Origin: Anaerolineaceae bacterium | Lineage (GTDB): Bacteria > Chloroflexota > Anaerolineae > Anaerolineales > Anaerolineaceae | Length of the DNA stretch: 5,707 nt | Reading direction: 5' to 3' | NCBI GenBank assembly: GCA_003532515.1 | Contig: DOEX01000063.1 | Coordinates: forward strand, 1 to 5,707 | Part shown: in pieces, positions 1 to 5,707 of the stretch | Position numbering within the stretch: position 1 is the stretch's first letter | Layout: the number at the start of each line of letters is the position of its first letter | Translations under genes and position numbers: made by a program | The notes under the pieces: generated by a model | Databases searched by the model: none | Seen by the model: only the letters and a program-made list of their open reading frames with translations | What the model was told of the DNA's origin: nothing

Positions 1-953
1 CCATGGCTTACCAGGAATTTGAGAAACTGATGGAAATGTATCCTGACGATGTACGCCTGGTCTACCGTGCTCTACCCCTCATCAGCATCCACCCCAACGC
101 AAAGGTGGCCGCTCAGGCTGCCGAAGCTGCGGGCGCCCAGGGCAAATTCTGGGAAATGTACTCGGCGCTCTTCACGAAGCAAGGCGACTGGAGCGGCCTG
201 ACCAGCGAAGAATTCCTGGCATGGCTGGCAGCCGAAGCTGAAACACTCGGTTTGGACGTAGACCAGTTCTCACAGGACACTTCGAGTGAGGATCTTCAGA
301 ATAAAATTCAGGGTGAAATCGACTACGCCAACAGCATTGGACTGGGTTCCACCCCAACAGTGCTCATCAATGGCCGCCCAGTCAGCAATTGGCAGGCTTC
401 CGGCATTAAACCCATCATCGAAGTGGTCAAAATTGAAGACAGTCTGATGAAAGAATGTCCACCGTGGGTGATTGATGTGGAAAAAACCTACACTGCCACC
501 ATCACAACCGAAAATGGCGATATGACCTTCGAGCTCTACCCCGAATATGCTCCACTGGCAGTGAACTCCTTTGTGTATCTGGCGCGTGAAGGCTTCTATG
601 ATGGTGTTACTTTCCATCGCGTCTATCACGACTTCATGGCGCAGACTGGCGACCCCACCGGCACCGGTTGGTCTGGCGCTGGTTATCAGTACCGTGAAGA
701 AATTGTGGATGAGCTGACCTTCGACGATCCTTACATGCTTGGCGTTGCCCGCAGCCAGGCAGAGGCTACCAGCGGCAGCCAATTCTTTATCACTTACGTG
801 CCTTACCCAACGCTGAACGGTCTGTATACCATCTTTGGCAAGCTGGTGGATGGTGTGGATGTGTTCGAGATGATTACTGAACGCGATGCGGATCAAAACC
901 CCGATGCGCCACTGGGAGATAAAATCCTCAGTATTACCATCACTGAAGAATGA
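1..953 (+). CDS. DsbA-like thioredoxin / cyclophilin peptidyl-prolyl isomerase fusion, 5'-truncated
   Basis: Likely an exported foldase joining a disulfide oxidoreductase-like domain to a prolyl isomerase. Residues are numbered from the ATG at 3, which is probably internal because the DsbA-type domain is already under way there. Residues 1-145 match the DsbA/thioredoxin_4 fold: VRLVYRALPL, the helical insert, and the cis-proline loop GSTPTVLING (Pro118). The active-site CxxC would lie just left of the window, so redox activity cannot be judged. After a short linker with ECPPW (151-155), residues 163-316 are cyclophilin: FHRV (204-207, with the catalytic Arg206), FMAQTGDPTGTGW (211-223), SGSQFFIT (257-264) and LNGLYTIFGK (271-280). 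Tyr275 stands where human CypA has His126; I recall this as common in this bacterial subfamily. The signal peptide or lipobox would be upstream and is not seen. The TGA stop overlaps the next gene's ATG. The two-domain call is firm; the cell location is inferred. Confidence 0.93.
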   Translation, partial: MAYQEFEKLMEMYPDDVRLVYRALPLISIHPNAKVAAQAAEAAGAQGKFWEMYSALFTKQGDWSGLTSEEFLAWLAAEAETLGLDVDQFSQDTSSEDLQNKIQGEIDYANSIGLGSTPTVLINGRPVSNWQASGIKPIIEVVKIEDSLMKECPPWVIDVEKTYTATITTENGDMTFELYPEYAPLAVNSFVYLAREGFYDGVTFHRVYHDFMAQTGDPTGTGWSGAGYQYREEIVDELTFDDPYMLGVARSQAEATSGSQFFITYVPYPTLNGLYTIFGKLVDGVDVFEMITERDADQNPDAPLGDKILSITITEE

Positions 954-2197
954 GCCTGGAGCAAGACACTAAGGAAAAATACTATGACAGGATTGATATC
1001 GCCCAGCTGGCGGTATCAGTCCTTGTCTTTTTTCTGAGCCTGATCTGGATCGGGCTTGTAGGGCTGGCAGCCTTCGGGGAAGTCAGCATGGCTTACGGAG
1101 ATAGCCTTGCAATTGAGCCGGGTATGCTGATTAATTTGATGCTGACAGGGCTTGTTTTTCTGGCAATTACGCTTGTTTCGATCGTAACGACAATTCAAAA
1201 AATCACAGGGAACGCTAAAACTATCAATCGCTCTGGGGGTAAAGTACTGTTCTGGGCAACTGCCGGGCTTGTGCTGGTCTTTGGACTGGCAGCACTCGCG
1301 TGTCTTGCATCTCCGGAAATAAAATCCATTGCATTGGCAATTCTGGCAGTGCTGGGAATTGCAATTCCGGTTTTCATGCTTTTGCGGGTCGGAGCACGCT
1401 ATCAAAAAAGCCCAAACCCCAAACGCGATTCTGGCATTCTGACCTTCTCAATCGGGATTTCTACTCCCTTCATCCTTCTGATGGAGGTCTTGGTAATCAT
1501 TTTCCTGTTGATCGTGTTTGTATCAGGCTTGTATGGCAAGCCAGAATTTATGGATCTCTTCAATAACATTCTAAACAATCCTGCTGCCCTCCAAAATGAC
1601 CCCACCAGTTTGTTTTCAGAGTTCGAGAACATAATCAACCTTCCTGATTTAATGGGTTGGCTGCTGCTGGTGGTTGCCGGCATCATGCCGCTGGTTGAAG
1701 AACTCTTCAAGACTCTGGGCGTATGGCTGCTCAAGGTCCGCAATCCTAACCCGGCAGAGAGCTTCCGGATTGGATTGCTCAGTGGCGGGGGATTCGCGCT
1801 GTTTGAGGGGCTGCTGAGCGTTAACTCGCTCCAACTAAACTCCCTCGGCTTTGCAGAATGGGCTGGGTTGATCCTGGGTAGATTTGGCGGCAGCCTTCTC
1901 CATATTCTGGCGGGCGGAATCGTTGGCCTGGCAATTGGTAAACTCTGGCAGGACCGCAAGCTTATCTCATTGCTGCTTTCTTACCTGGCAGCCTGGCTGC
2001 TGCATGCTGCCTGGAATGCATTGGCGATCTTCGGAGGCATCAATCCACTCATAAGCGAGGCGAATGTGCTGGCTGTTTGGTCATATATCGGACTCGTGCT
2101 GCTAATTTTTGGCATGCTGTTGGCTTTCTTCGGTCTGATAAGAAAAGCGCAGATAGCAAGCGCCTTTCCACTTTACCCCACCAGGTTGGAGGGTTAG
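950..2197 (+). CDS. PrsW-family putative intramembrane metalloprotease (long form)
   Basis: A 415-residue polytopic membrane protein, probably a membrane-embedded zinc protease of the PrsW type within the wider CPBP/Rce1-like group. The candidate catalytic motifs lie in the C-terminal half: EELFK (250-254) at the end of a membrane segment, FE (285-286) in LFEGLL, His318 in GGSLLHILAGG, and HAAWN (352-356). By eye, hydrophobic stretches lie near 17-43, 60-83, 98-120, 126-147, 165-194, 234-262, 274-292, 303-330, 337-362 and 373-397. The first five, plus a loop at about 195-232, make an N-terminal extension compared with Bacillus subtilis PrsW of about 220 residues. The start ATG overlaps the preceding TGA (ATGA) and has no good Shine-Dalgarno, so translational coupling is likely. 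The substrate is unknown. PrsW cleaves the anti-sigma factor RsiW in B. subtilis, but no anti-sigma gene is in view, so a sigma-pathway role should not be assumed. Family call good; activity inferred. Confidence 0.85.
   Translation: MSLEQDTKEKYYDRIDIAQLAVSVLVFFLSLIWIGLVGLAAFGEVSMAYGDSLAIEPGMLINLMLTGLVFLAITLVSIVTTIQKITGNAKTINRSGGKVLFWATAGLVLVFGLAALACLASPEIKSIALAILAVLGIAIPVFMLLRVGARYQKSPNPKRDSGILTFSIGISTPFILLMEVLVIIFLLIVFVSGLYGKPEFMDLFNNILNNPAALQNDPTSLFSEFENIINLPDLMGWLLLVVAGIMPLVEELFKTLGVWLLKVRNPNPAESFRIGLLSGGGFALFEGLLSVNSLQLNSLGFAEWAGLILGRFGGSLLHILAGGIVGLAIGKLWQDRKLISLLLSYLAAWLLHAAWNALAIFGGINPLISEANVLAVWSYIGLVLLIFGMLLAFFGLIRKAQIASAFPLYPTRLEG
2188..2193 (+). promoter_or_regulatory. Ribosome binding site of the acyltransferase gene, inside the end of the upstream gene
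   Basis: GGAGGG lies 7 bases before the ATG at 2201 and is made from the last Leu-Glu-Gly codons of the PrsW-like gene, whose TAG ends at 2197. It fixes the acyltransferase start and implies coupled translation of the two genes. Confidence 0.8.
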
Positions 2198-2200
2198 GTT

Positions 2201-2875
2201 ATGGAACGTCAGCGTGTAATGAGACTGTTACAATTTTTGGTTGATCGTCTGGTTGACCTAAAGGTCACAGGCGGCGAGAACGTGAAGGATGGAAGGCCTT
2301 ACATTGTCGCCACCAGCCACATCAGCCGTCTGGATACGCCCTTCCTGATGCTTTCAACGCAGCGGCAGGACATTATTGCCATGGTAGCCAGAGAATACGA
2401 AAAGGCGCCTTTTTTCGGCTGGTTCTTGGAAAAACTTGGTGTGATCTGGATCTCGCGTGACGAATATGATCTCGGCGCCTTTCGCGAAGCATCAGAAAGA
2501 ATCAAGAATGGTTGGATTGTGGGAATCGCGCCGGAGGGAACGCGCTCTAAAACACAGCAGCTCCTGGAGGGCAAGCCGGGGGCGTCTTTGCTGGCGATTC
2601 GCAACCAGGTCCAGGTAATTCCCGCGGCAGTACTCGGTTCGACCCAGGTCATTCATAGCATTTTGCGCCTGAAGAGAGCAAAGGTGGAAGTGCGCTTTGG
2701 AAAACCTTTCATGCTGCCTCAGGCGAGTGAGGAAAGAACCAACAAAGCCCTGCTGCAGCAGGCAACCGATGAAATCATGTGCCGTATTGCTCTGTTGCTG
2801 CCAGAAGAACGCCGCGGTTTTTATGCCAACCATCCACGCCTGATAGAATTGAAATCCGAACAGGATACCCCGTAG
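2201..2875 (+). CDS. PlsC-type 1-acyl-sn-glycerol-3-phosphate acyltransferase
   Basis: A 224-residue member of the lysophospholipid acyltransferase (LPLAT/PlsC) family. It probably acylates lysophosphatidic acid at the membrane face to give phosphatidic acid, the precursor of phospholipids. The four family blocks are visible: the catalytic H-x4-D motif SHISRLD (39-45, His40 and Asp45); a second block GVIWISRD (80-87, with Arg86); the phosphate-binding PEGTRS (111-116); and IPAAVLG (140-146). VRFGKPF (164-170) is the usual strand near the end of the domain. Length is slightly below E. coli PlsC (about 245). There is no strong N-terminal membrane segment, only an amphipathic-looking helix (residues 5-20), so peripheral membrane attachment is likely. 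It lies 3 bases after the PrsW-like gene and 32 bases before the rhomboid gene, in one apparent operon. The exact acyl acceptor cannot be told from sequence; another LPLAT specificity is possible. Confidence 0.9.
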   Translation: MERQRVMRLLQFLVDRLVDLKVTGGENVKDGRPYIVATSHISRLDTPFLMLSTQRQDIIAMVAREYEKAPFFGWFLEKLGVIWISRDEYDLGAFREASERIKNGWIVGIAPEGTRSKTQQLLEGKPGASLLAIRNQVQVIPAAVLGSTQVIHSILRLKRAKVEVRFGKPFMLPQASEERTNKALLQQATDEIMCRIALLLPEERRGFYANHPRLIELKSEQDTP

Positions 2876-2907
2876 TTATCTGAGATCTTTCCAGAAGGAG
2901 AACCCCC

Positions 2908-3591
2908 ATGATCCCAATCCGTGATGAAATAAAGACCCACCGAACCCCAATTGTCAATTATGTCTTGATCCTGATCAATGTGGCGGTCTTTTTGTGGACT
3001 TGCTTTTTCAATGCAAATCCTGATGCCGTTTATTCCGAATTTGCCCTTTTCCCGTACAAGATTCAACAAGGTCTCGACGTGGGCGATATGCGCGATATTC
3101 TCACCAGCATCTTCCTGCATGCCGGTTGGTTCCACCTGCTGGGAAATATGCTCTATCTGTGGATTTTTGGTGATAACATCGAAGACCGGCTGGGGCATCT
3201 CCGGTATTTGCTTTTCTACCTTGCGGGTGGTGTGTTTGCGGCTTTTGCTCACTACTTCACCAACCCTTCTTCCGCTATCCCAACGGTTGGCGCCAGCGGT
3301 GCTATAGCCGCAGTGTTGGGGGCTTACCTGGTGATTTATCCGCAGAGCCGCATCTATACTTTTATTCCGATAGGCTTCTTTGCCAGGCTCACGCTTGTGC
3401 CTGCAGTTGTCGTTTTGACTTTATGGTTTATTATGCAGCTGTTTAGCGGGGTTGGTTCGCTGGGGCTGGGTGACCAGGTCGGCACAGCTTATTGGGCGCA
3501 TATCGGAGGTTTTGTTTTCGGTCTTCTGATAGGTCTTTTCTTCAAAAAACGTGGTCGCAAGCCAATTCCCGCACCACCCAGTTGGAACTGA
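2908..3591 (+). CDS. Rhomboid-family intramembrane serine protease
   Basis: A 227-residue membrane protease that should cleave transmembrane substrates within the bilayer. The rhomboid signature is complete: HAGWFHLLGNM (71-81), with His71, His76 and Asn80 matching the loop/TM2 histidines and oxyanion Asn; GASG (128-131), with nucleophile Ser130; and AHIGG (197-201), with catalytic His198. About six membrane segments are visible (near 14-34, 73-89, 98-117, 126-144, 153-178, 195-212), the basic bacterial topology without an extra C-terminal helix. A basic tail (KKRGRK, 213-218) follows the last segment, which suits a cytoplasmic C-terminus. The start is well supported by AGAAGGAG at 2893-2900, 7 bases before the ATG. 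It is the last gene of the four-gene cluster. No strong terminator is visible after it. The substrate is unknown. Confidence 0.95.
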   Translation: MIPIRDEIKTHRTPIVNYVLILINVAVFLWTCFFNANPDAVYSEFALFPYKIQQGLDVGDMRDILTSIFLHAGWFHLLGNMLYLWIFGDNIEDRLGHLRYLLFYLAGGVFAAFAHYFTNPSSAIPTVGASGAIAAVLGAYLVIYPQSRIYTFIPIGFFARLTLVPAVVVLTLWFIMQLFSGVGSLGLGDQVGTAYWAHIGGFVFGLLIGLFFKKRGRKPIPAPPSWN

Positions 3592-3634
3592 GCCAAAAGG
3601 GAAACTGGTAGGCATTTATTAATACAACTGTAAC

Positions 3635-3665
3635 TTGCGCAAAATGGGGACATTCATAGTATAAT
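3635..3665 (+). promoter_or_regulatory. Probable housekeeping-sigma promoter of greA
   Basis: A perfect -10 hexamer TATAAT (3660-3665) has TTGCGC (3635-3640) upstream as the best -35. The -35 matches consensus at three of six bases and the spacer is long (19 bases), so strength rests mainly on the -10. Predicted transcription start is around 3671-3672, giving a leader of about 95 bases before greA. It sits in the only sizeable gap between genes in the window, 175 bases after the rhomboid stop and before greA, which fits a new transcription unit. Confidence 0.65.
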
Positions 3666-3678
3666 ATCGTACCGGCGT

Positions 3679-3687
3679 TAAGGAGGT
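3679..3687 (+). promoter_or_regulatory. Orphan full-length Shine-Dalgarno sequence in the greA leader
   Basis: TAAGGAGGT is a nine-base perfect complement of the common 16S rRNA 3' end, located about 8 bases after the predicted transcription start. No ATG, GTG or TTG lies within 20 bases downstream; the first is TTG at 3709, which gives a two-codon frame. It therefore does not serve an obvious gene. It may be a ribosome-binding mRNA stabiliser, a remnant of a lost leader peptide, or chance. Confidence 0.45.
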
Positions 3688-3766
3688 TTCAGGCTTTCGA
3701 GGCGCATTTTGTATTAACCCAGCCCGATTTGGGATTAGAGAAAATGTATTAAGGACAATTGTAATT

Positions 3767-4231
3767 ATGCCAAGCTCATACTTGACCCGCGAGGGATTTG
3801 AAAAATCAGAACTTGAACTGGAATTTCTGCGTAAAGTCAAACGCAAGGAAGTTGCTCAGCGTTTACAGGATGCAATGGAAGACGGCGAGCTGATCGAAAA
3901 CGCGGAATACGAAGCTGCTAAAAATGAACAGGCTTTCACCGAAGGCCGTATCAAGGAGCTGGAACTCCTGCTTGCCAACGCCCACATCATTGAAGATGGC
4001 GAAAACGAGCACGGTCTCGTAACGGTTGGTTCAAAAGTGACAATCTGCGAAGAAGGCGGCGAGCCTGAATCGTATAAGATAGTTGGTCCCGTTGAGGCAA
4101 ACCCCCGCGAAAGACGAATTTCTAACGAATCCCCCATTGGTCGGGCTTTGCTTAACCATCGTGTTGGTGATAAGGTTAAAATTGAAGCTCCGGGTGGTGC
4201 TTACACCGTCGAGATTCTCAAGAGCGAGTAA
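3767..4231 (+). CDS. greA: Transcription elongation factor GreA
   Basis: GreA binds the secondary channel of RNA polymerase and stimulates cleavage of the transcript in backtracked complexes. At 154 residues it is close to the usual length of about 158. Residues 1-75 form the N-terminal antiparallel coiled coil, with LTREGFEK at the start and the tip GELIENAEYEAA (40-51); residues 83-154 are the FKBP-like C-terminal domain, including ESPIGRALLNHRVGD (121-135). The tip acidic pair is Glu41 and Glu44, where E. coli has Asp41 and Glu44. The start aligns with the family N-terminus (MPSSYLTREGFEK). Its Shine-Dalgarno is modest, AAGGA at 3751-3755 with an 11-base spacer. The same frame stays open upstream to 3665 but offers no canonical start codon, and the extra residues do not resemble GreA. 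It has its own promoter and leader, and a strong hairpin follows the stop. Confidence 0.96.
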   Translation: MPSSYLTREGFEKSELELEFLRKVKRKEVAQRLQDAMEDGELIENAEYEAAKNEQAFTEGRIKELELLLANAHIIEDGENEHGLVTVGSKVTICEEGGEPESYKIVGPVEANPRERRISNESPIGRALLNHRVGDKVKIEAPGGAYTVEILKSE

Positions 4232-4246
4232 TCGTCAGAATTCTCA

Positions 4247-4280
4247 AAGCCCCACCCAATATCGCGGTGGGGCTTATTTT
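4247..4280 (+). terminator. Intrinsic terminator or attenuator between greA and lysS
   Basis: AAGCCCCACC (4247-4256) pairs perfectly with GGTGGGGCTT (4266-4275), a 10-base GC-rich stem with a 9-base loop, followed by ATTTT. The T-run TTATTTT is interrupted by one A. It starts 15 bases after the greA stop. Because the lysS ATG is only 22 bases past the stem, it may act as a partial terminator or attenuator controlling read-through into lysS. Confidence 0.85.
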
Positions 4281-4297
4281 AATGTAAAGGACGAACC

Positions 4298-5707
4298 ATG
4301 CTAACAGACAACTTTTCCGAACTTGAAAACCTGCGCCTGGAAAAAATGCAGCAATTACGCCAGGATGGGATTGAACCTTACCCGACCCGCTCTTACAAGA
4401 ACAGCAGCAATGCTGAGGCCATCAAAGCCTTCGAAGCACGCGAGGCAGCTGGCGAGCCAGAGGAACTCAAGCTGACCCTGGCGGGCCGCTTGCGCGCTAT
4501 CCGCAACATGGGTAAGCTTTCGTTTGCCCATATCGAAGATCGCAGTGGCAAAATCCAGCTCTTTATGCGAATCAACGAACTCGGGCAGGAGAAGCTTGAT
4601 CAGTTTGTGCGGTTTTTTGACCTCGGTGACTTCATCGAAGCCACAGGCACGATGGTGCGCACAAAACGCGGAGAAGTGACTCTGCAAGTTGAGGAATTCA
4701 GGATGCTCTCCAAGGCACTCTATCAACTGCCAGCAGCAAAGGATGAGGTGGTTGATGGTGAGGTTATTCGCCATGCCGCGCTGACCGACCCCGAAACCCG
4801 CTATCGCCAGCGCTATGTTGACCTGGCAGTCAACCCCGAAGTCCGCGATATATTCCGCCTGCGCACTGAGACGCTCAAAGCCCTGCGCGATTTTTTGGAT
4901 GAACGCGGCTTTCAGGAAGTGGAAACCCCCATCCTGCAACCAATTTATGGCGGGGCAGCAGCCAAGCCCTTCACTACTTATCACAACCAACTTCACCAGA
5001 AACTCTTCCTCCGCGTCAGTTTTGAGCTTTACCTGAAGCGTTTGCTCGTTGGCGGGCTGGACCGGGTTTATGAAATTGGGCGGGACTTCCGTAACGAAGG
5101 GGTGTCCTTCAAGCACAACCCCGAGTTTACCCAGCTTGAGTTCTACATGGCATACGCGGATTACGAAACAGTCATGGAAATGACGGAGCAGATGGTTTCG
5201 CAGGTTGCTCAACGCGTGTTGGGGACAATGGTCATCCAGTATGACGGACATGAAATCGACCTCACACCGTCCTGGAACCGCATGCAGATCCGCCAGGGTC
5301 TGATTGATCACGCTGGCATTGATATCAACGAGCACCTTACAGCTGATAGTTTAGCGGACCTTATGCAAACCCGCCAGATACCCTTCAAACCGGGGACTCC
5401 ACGCGGCAAGCTGATCAACACCCTGATGGAAACTTATCTTGAACCGGTCATGATCCAGCCGACTTTCCTCTACGACTACCCGCGCGACATCTCGCCCCTG
5501 GCTAAGGCGAAACCCGAAGACCCCAACACGGTGGAGCGTTTTGAAGGCTATATCGGTGGGGTGGAGCTCTGCAATGCTTTCACCGAGCTGAATGACCCGC
5601 TTGACCAGGAAAAACGTTTCCTCGAACTCGGTCGGGCTTACACCGAAGACGATGAAGAGCGCAACCCCATGGATGAAGACTTCCTGCGCGCGCTGGCTTA
5701 CGGCATG
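4298..5707 (+). CDS. lysS: Class II lysyl-tRNA synthetase, 3'-truncated by the window edge
   Basis: Charges tRNA-Lys with lysine using ATP in the cytoplasm. The frame is open for 470 codons to the last base with no stop. Residues 1-30 are the N-terminal helix (ending DGIEPYP), and about 58-140 are the anticodon-binding OB fold (LAGRLRAIRNMGKLSFAHIEDRSGKIQ region). The class II catalytic core follows: RYRQRYVDL (168-176), motif 1 around GFQEVETPIL (204-213), GGAAAKPF (218-225), motif 2 FRNEGVSFKHNPEFT (264-278), AYADY (285-289), IQPTFLYDYP (386-395) and ELCNAFTELND (423-433). The window ends at ALAYGM, immediately before the expected motif 3 (GIGIDR), so roughly 25-40 residues are missing. ATG 4298 is supported by AAAGGA (4286-4291) six bases upstream. 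LRVSFELYLKRLL (238-250) departs from the usual LRIAPELYLKRL, possibly a lineage trait. It probably depends on transcription from the greA side, through the hairpin. Confidence 0.97.
   Translation, partial: MLTDNFSELENLRLEKMQQLRQDGIEPYPTRSYKNSSNAEAIKAFEAREAAGEPEELKLTLAGRLRAIRNMGKLSFAHIEDRSGKIQLFMRINELGQEKLDQFVRFFDLGDFIEATGTMVRTKRGEVTLQVEEFRMLSKALYQLPAAKDEVVDGEVIRHAALTDPETRYRQRYVDLAVNPEVRDIFRLRTETLKALRDFLDERGFQEVETPILQPIYGGAAAKPFTTYHNQLHQKLFLRVSFELYLKRLLVGGLDRVYEIGRDFRNEGVSFKHNPEFTQLEFYMAYADYETVMEMTEQMVSQVAQRVLGTMVIQYDGHEIDLTPSWNRMQIRQGLIDHAGIDINEHLTADSLADLMQTRQIPFKPGTPRGKLINTLMETYLEPVMIQPTFLYDYPRDISPLAKAKPEDPNTVERFEGYIGGVELCNAFTELNDPLDQEKRFLELGRAYTEDDEERNPMDEDFLRALAYGM

Noticed and set aside
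3..5. ATG at position 3 as the true start of the foldase gene
   Set aside because: The DsbA-like domain is already in progress at this point: the residues resemble the helix right after CxxC. The Met is most likely internal and the gene continues off the left edge.
270..896. A 208-codon open frame on the minus strand
   Set aside because: Antisense shadow of the cyclophilin and thioredoxin domains; composition rich in His, Phe and Ile without a domain pattern.
1402..1959. A 185-codon minus-strand frame opposite the PrsW-like gene
   Set aside because: Low-complexity Ser/Pro/Arg-rich translation typical of the reverse complement of a membrane-protein gene.
3578..3608. Inverted repeat CCAGTT / AACTGG spanning the rhomboid stop as a terminator
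   Set aside because: Only a six-base stem with a 19-base loop and no T-run after it; too weak to call.
3718..3734. CCC-GATTT-GGG mini-hairpin in the greA leader as a regulatory structure
   Set aside because: Three-base stem that cannot be extended; expected by chance. No riboswitch or T-box pattern was recognised in this leader.
3619..3846. A 75-codon minus-strand frame covering the greA leader
   Set aside because: It overlaps the greA start and promoter, its protein is not domain-like, and I see no supporting ribosome site.
4355..5335. A 326-codon open frame on the minus strand
   Set aside because: It lies entirely opposite lysS, which has clear class II synthetase motifs. The antisense protein has no recognisable domain; the frame is open because of lysS codon usage.

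Overview
The window is a compact bacterial chromosomal segment with six protein genes, all on the + strand, and no mobile elements, CRISPR arrays or RNA genes that I can see. The style of the proteins suggests Chloroflexota, probably Anaerolineae. The clues are a DsbA-like thioredoxin domain fused to a cyclophilin, a long PrsW-type membrane protein, and a lysyl-tRNA synthetase with the local variants LRVSFELYLKRLL and ELCNAFTELNDP. This assignment rests on remembered family features, not on a search, so it is moderate confidence only.

Layout. Positions 1-3591 hold a tight four-gene envelope/protein-quality cluster. It starts with a 5'-truncated secreted-type foldase (DsbA-like plus cyclophilin). 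Next is a PrsW-family putative intramembrane metalloprotease whose start overlaps the foldase stop in ATGA. A PlsC-type acyltransferase follows, starting 3 bases after the protease stop, with its ribosome site inside the protease's last codons. A rhomboid intramembrane serine protease comes last, 32 bases further on. No promoter is visible inside this cluster, so it probably belongs to one transcript that begins upstream of the window.

Positions 3592-3766 are a 175-base gap with a promoter (perfect TATAAT) and a leader of about 95 bases in front of greA. Near the predicted 5' end the leader carries a full nine-base anti-Shine-Dalgarno complement that has no start codon behind it. greA (transcription elongation factor) follows, then a strong stem-loop terminator or attenuator, and only 22 bases after the stem comes lysS (class II lysyl-tRNA synthetase). 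lysS is cut by the right edge just before its motif 3.

How the genes fit together: the first four concern folding of exported proteins, proteolysis in the membrane and phospholipid synthesis. The last two are transcription and translation housekeeping genes. I do not find a clearly new biological system. The points most worth a second look are the orphan Shine-Dalgarno in the greA leader and the hairpin that separates greA from a lysS with no room for its own promoter.
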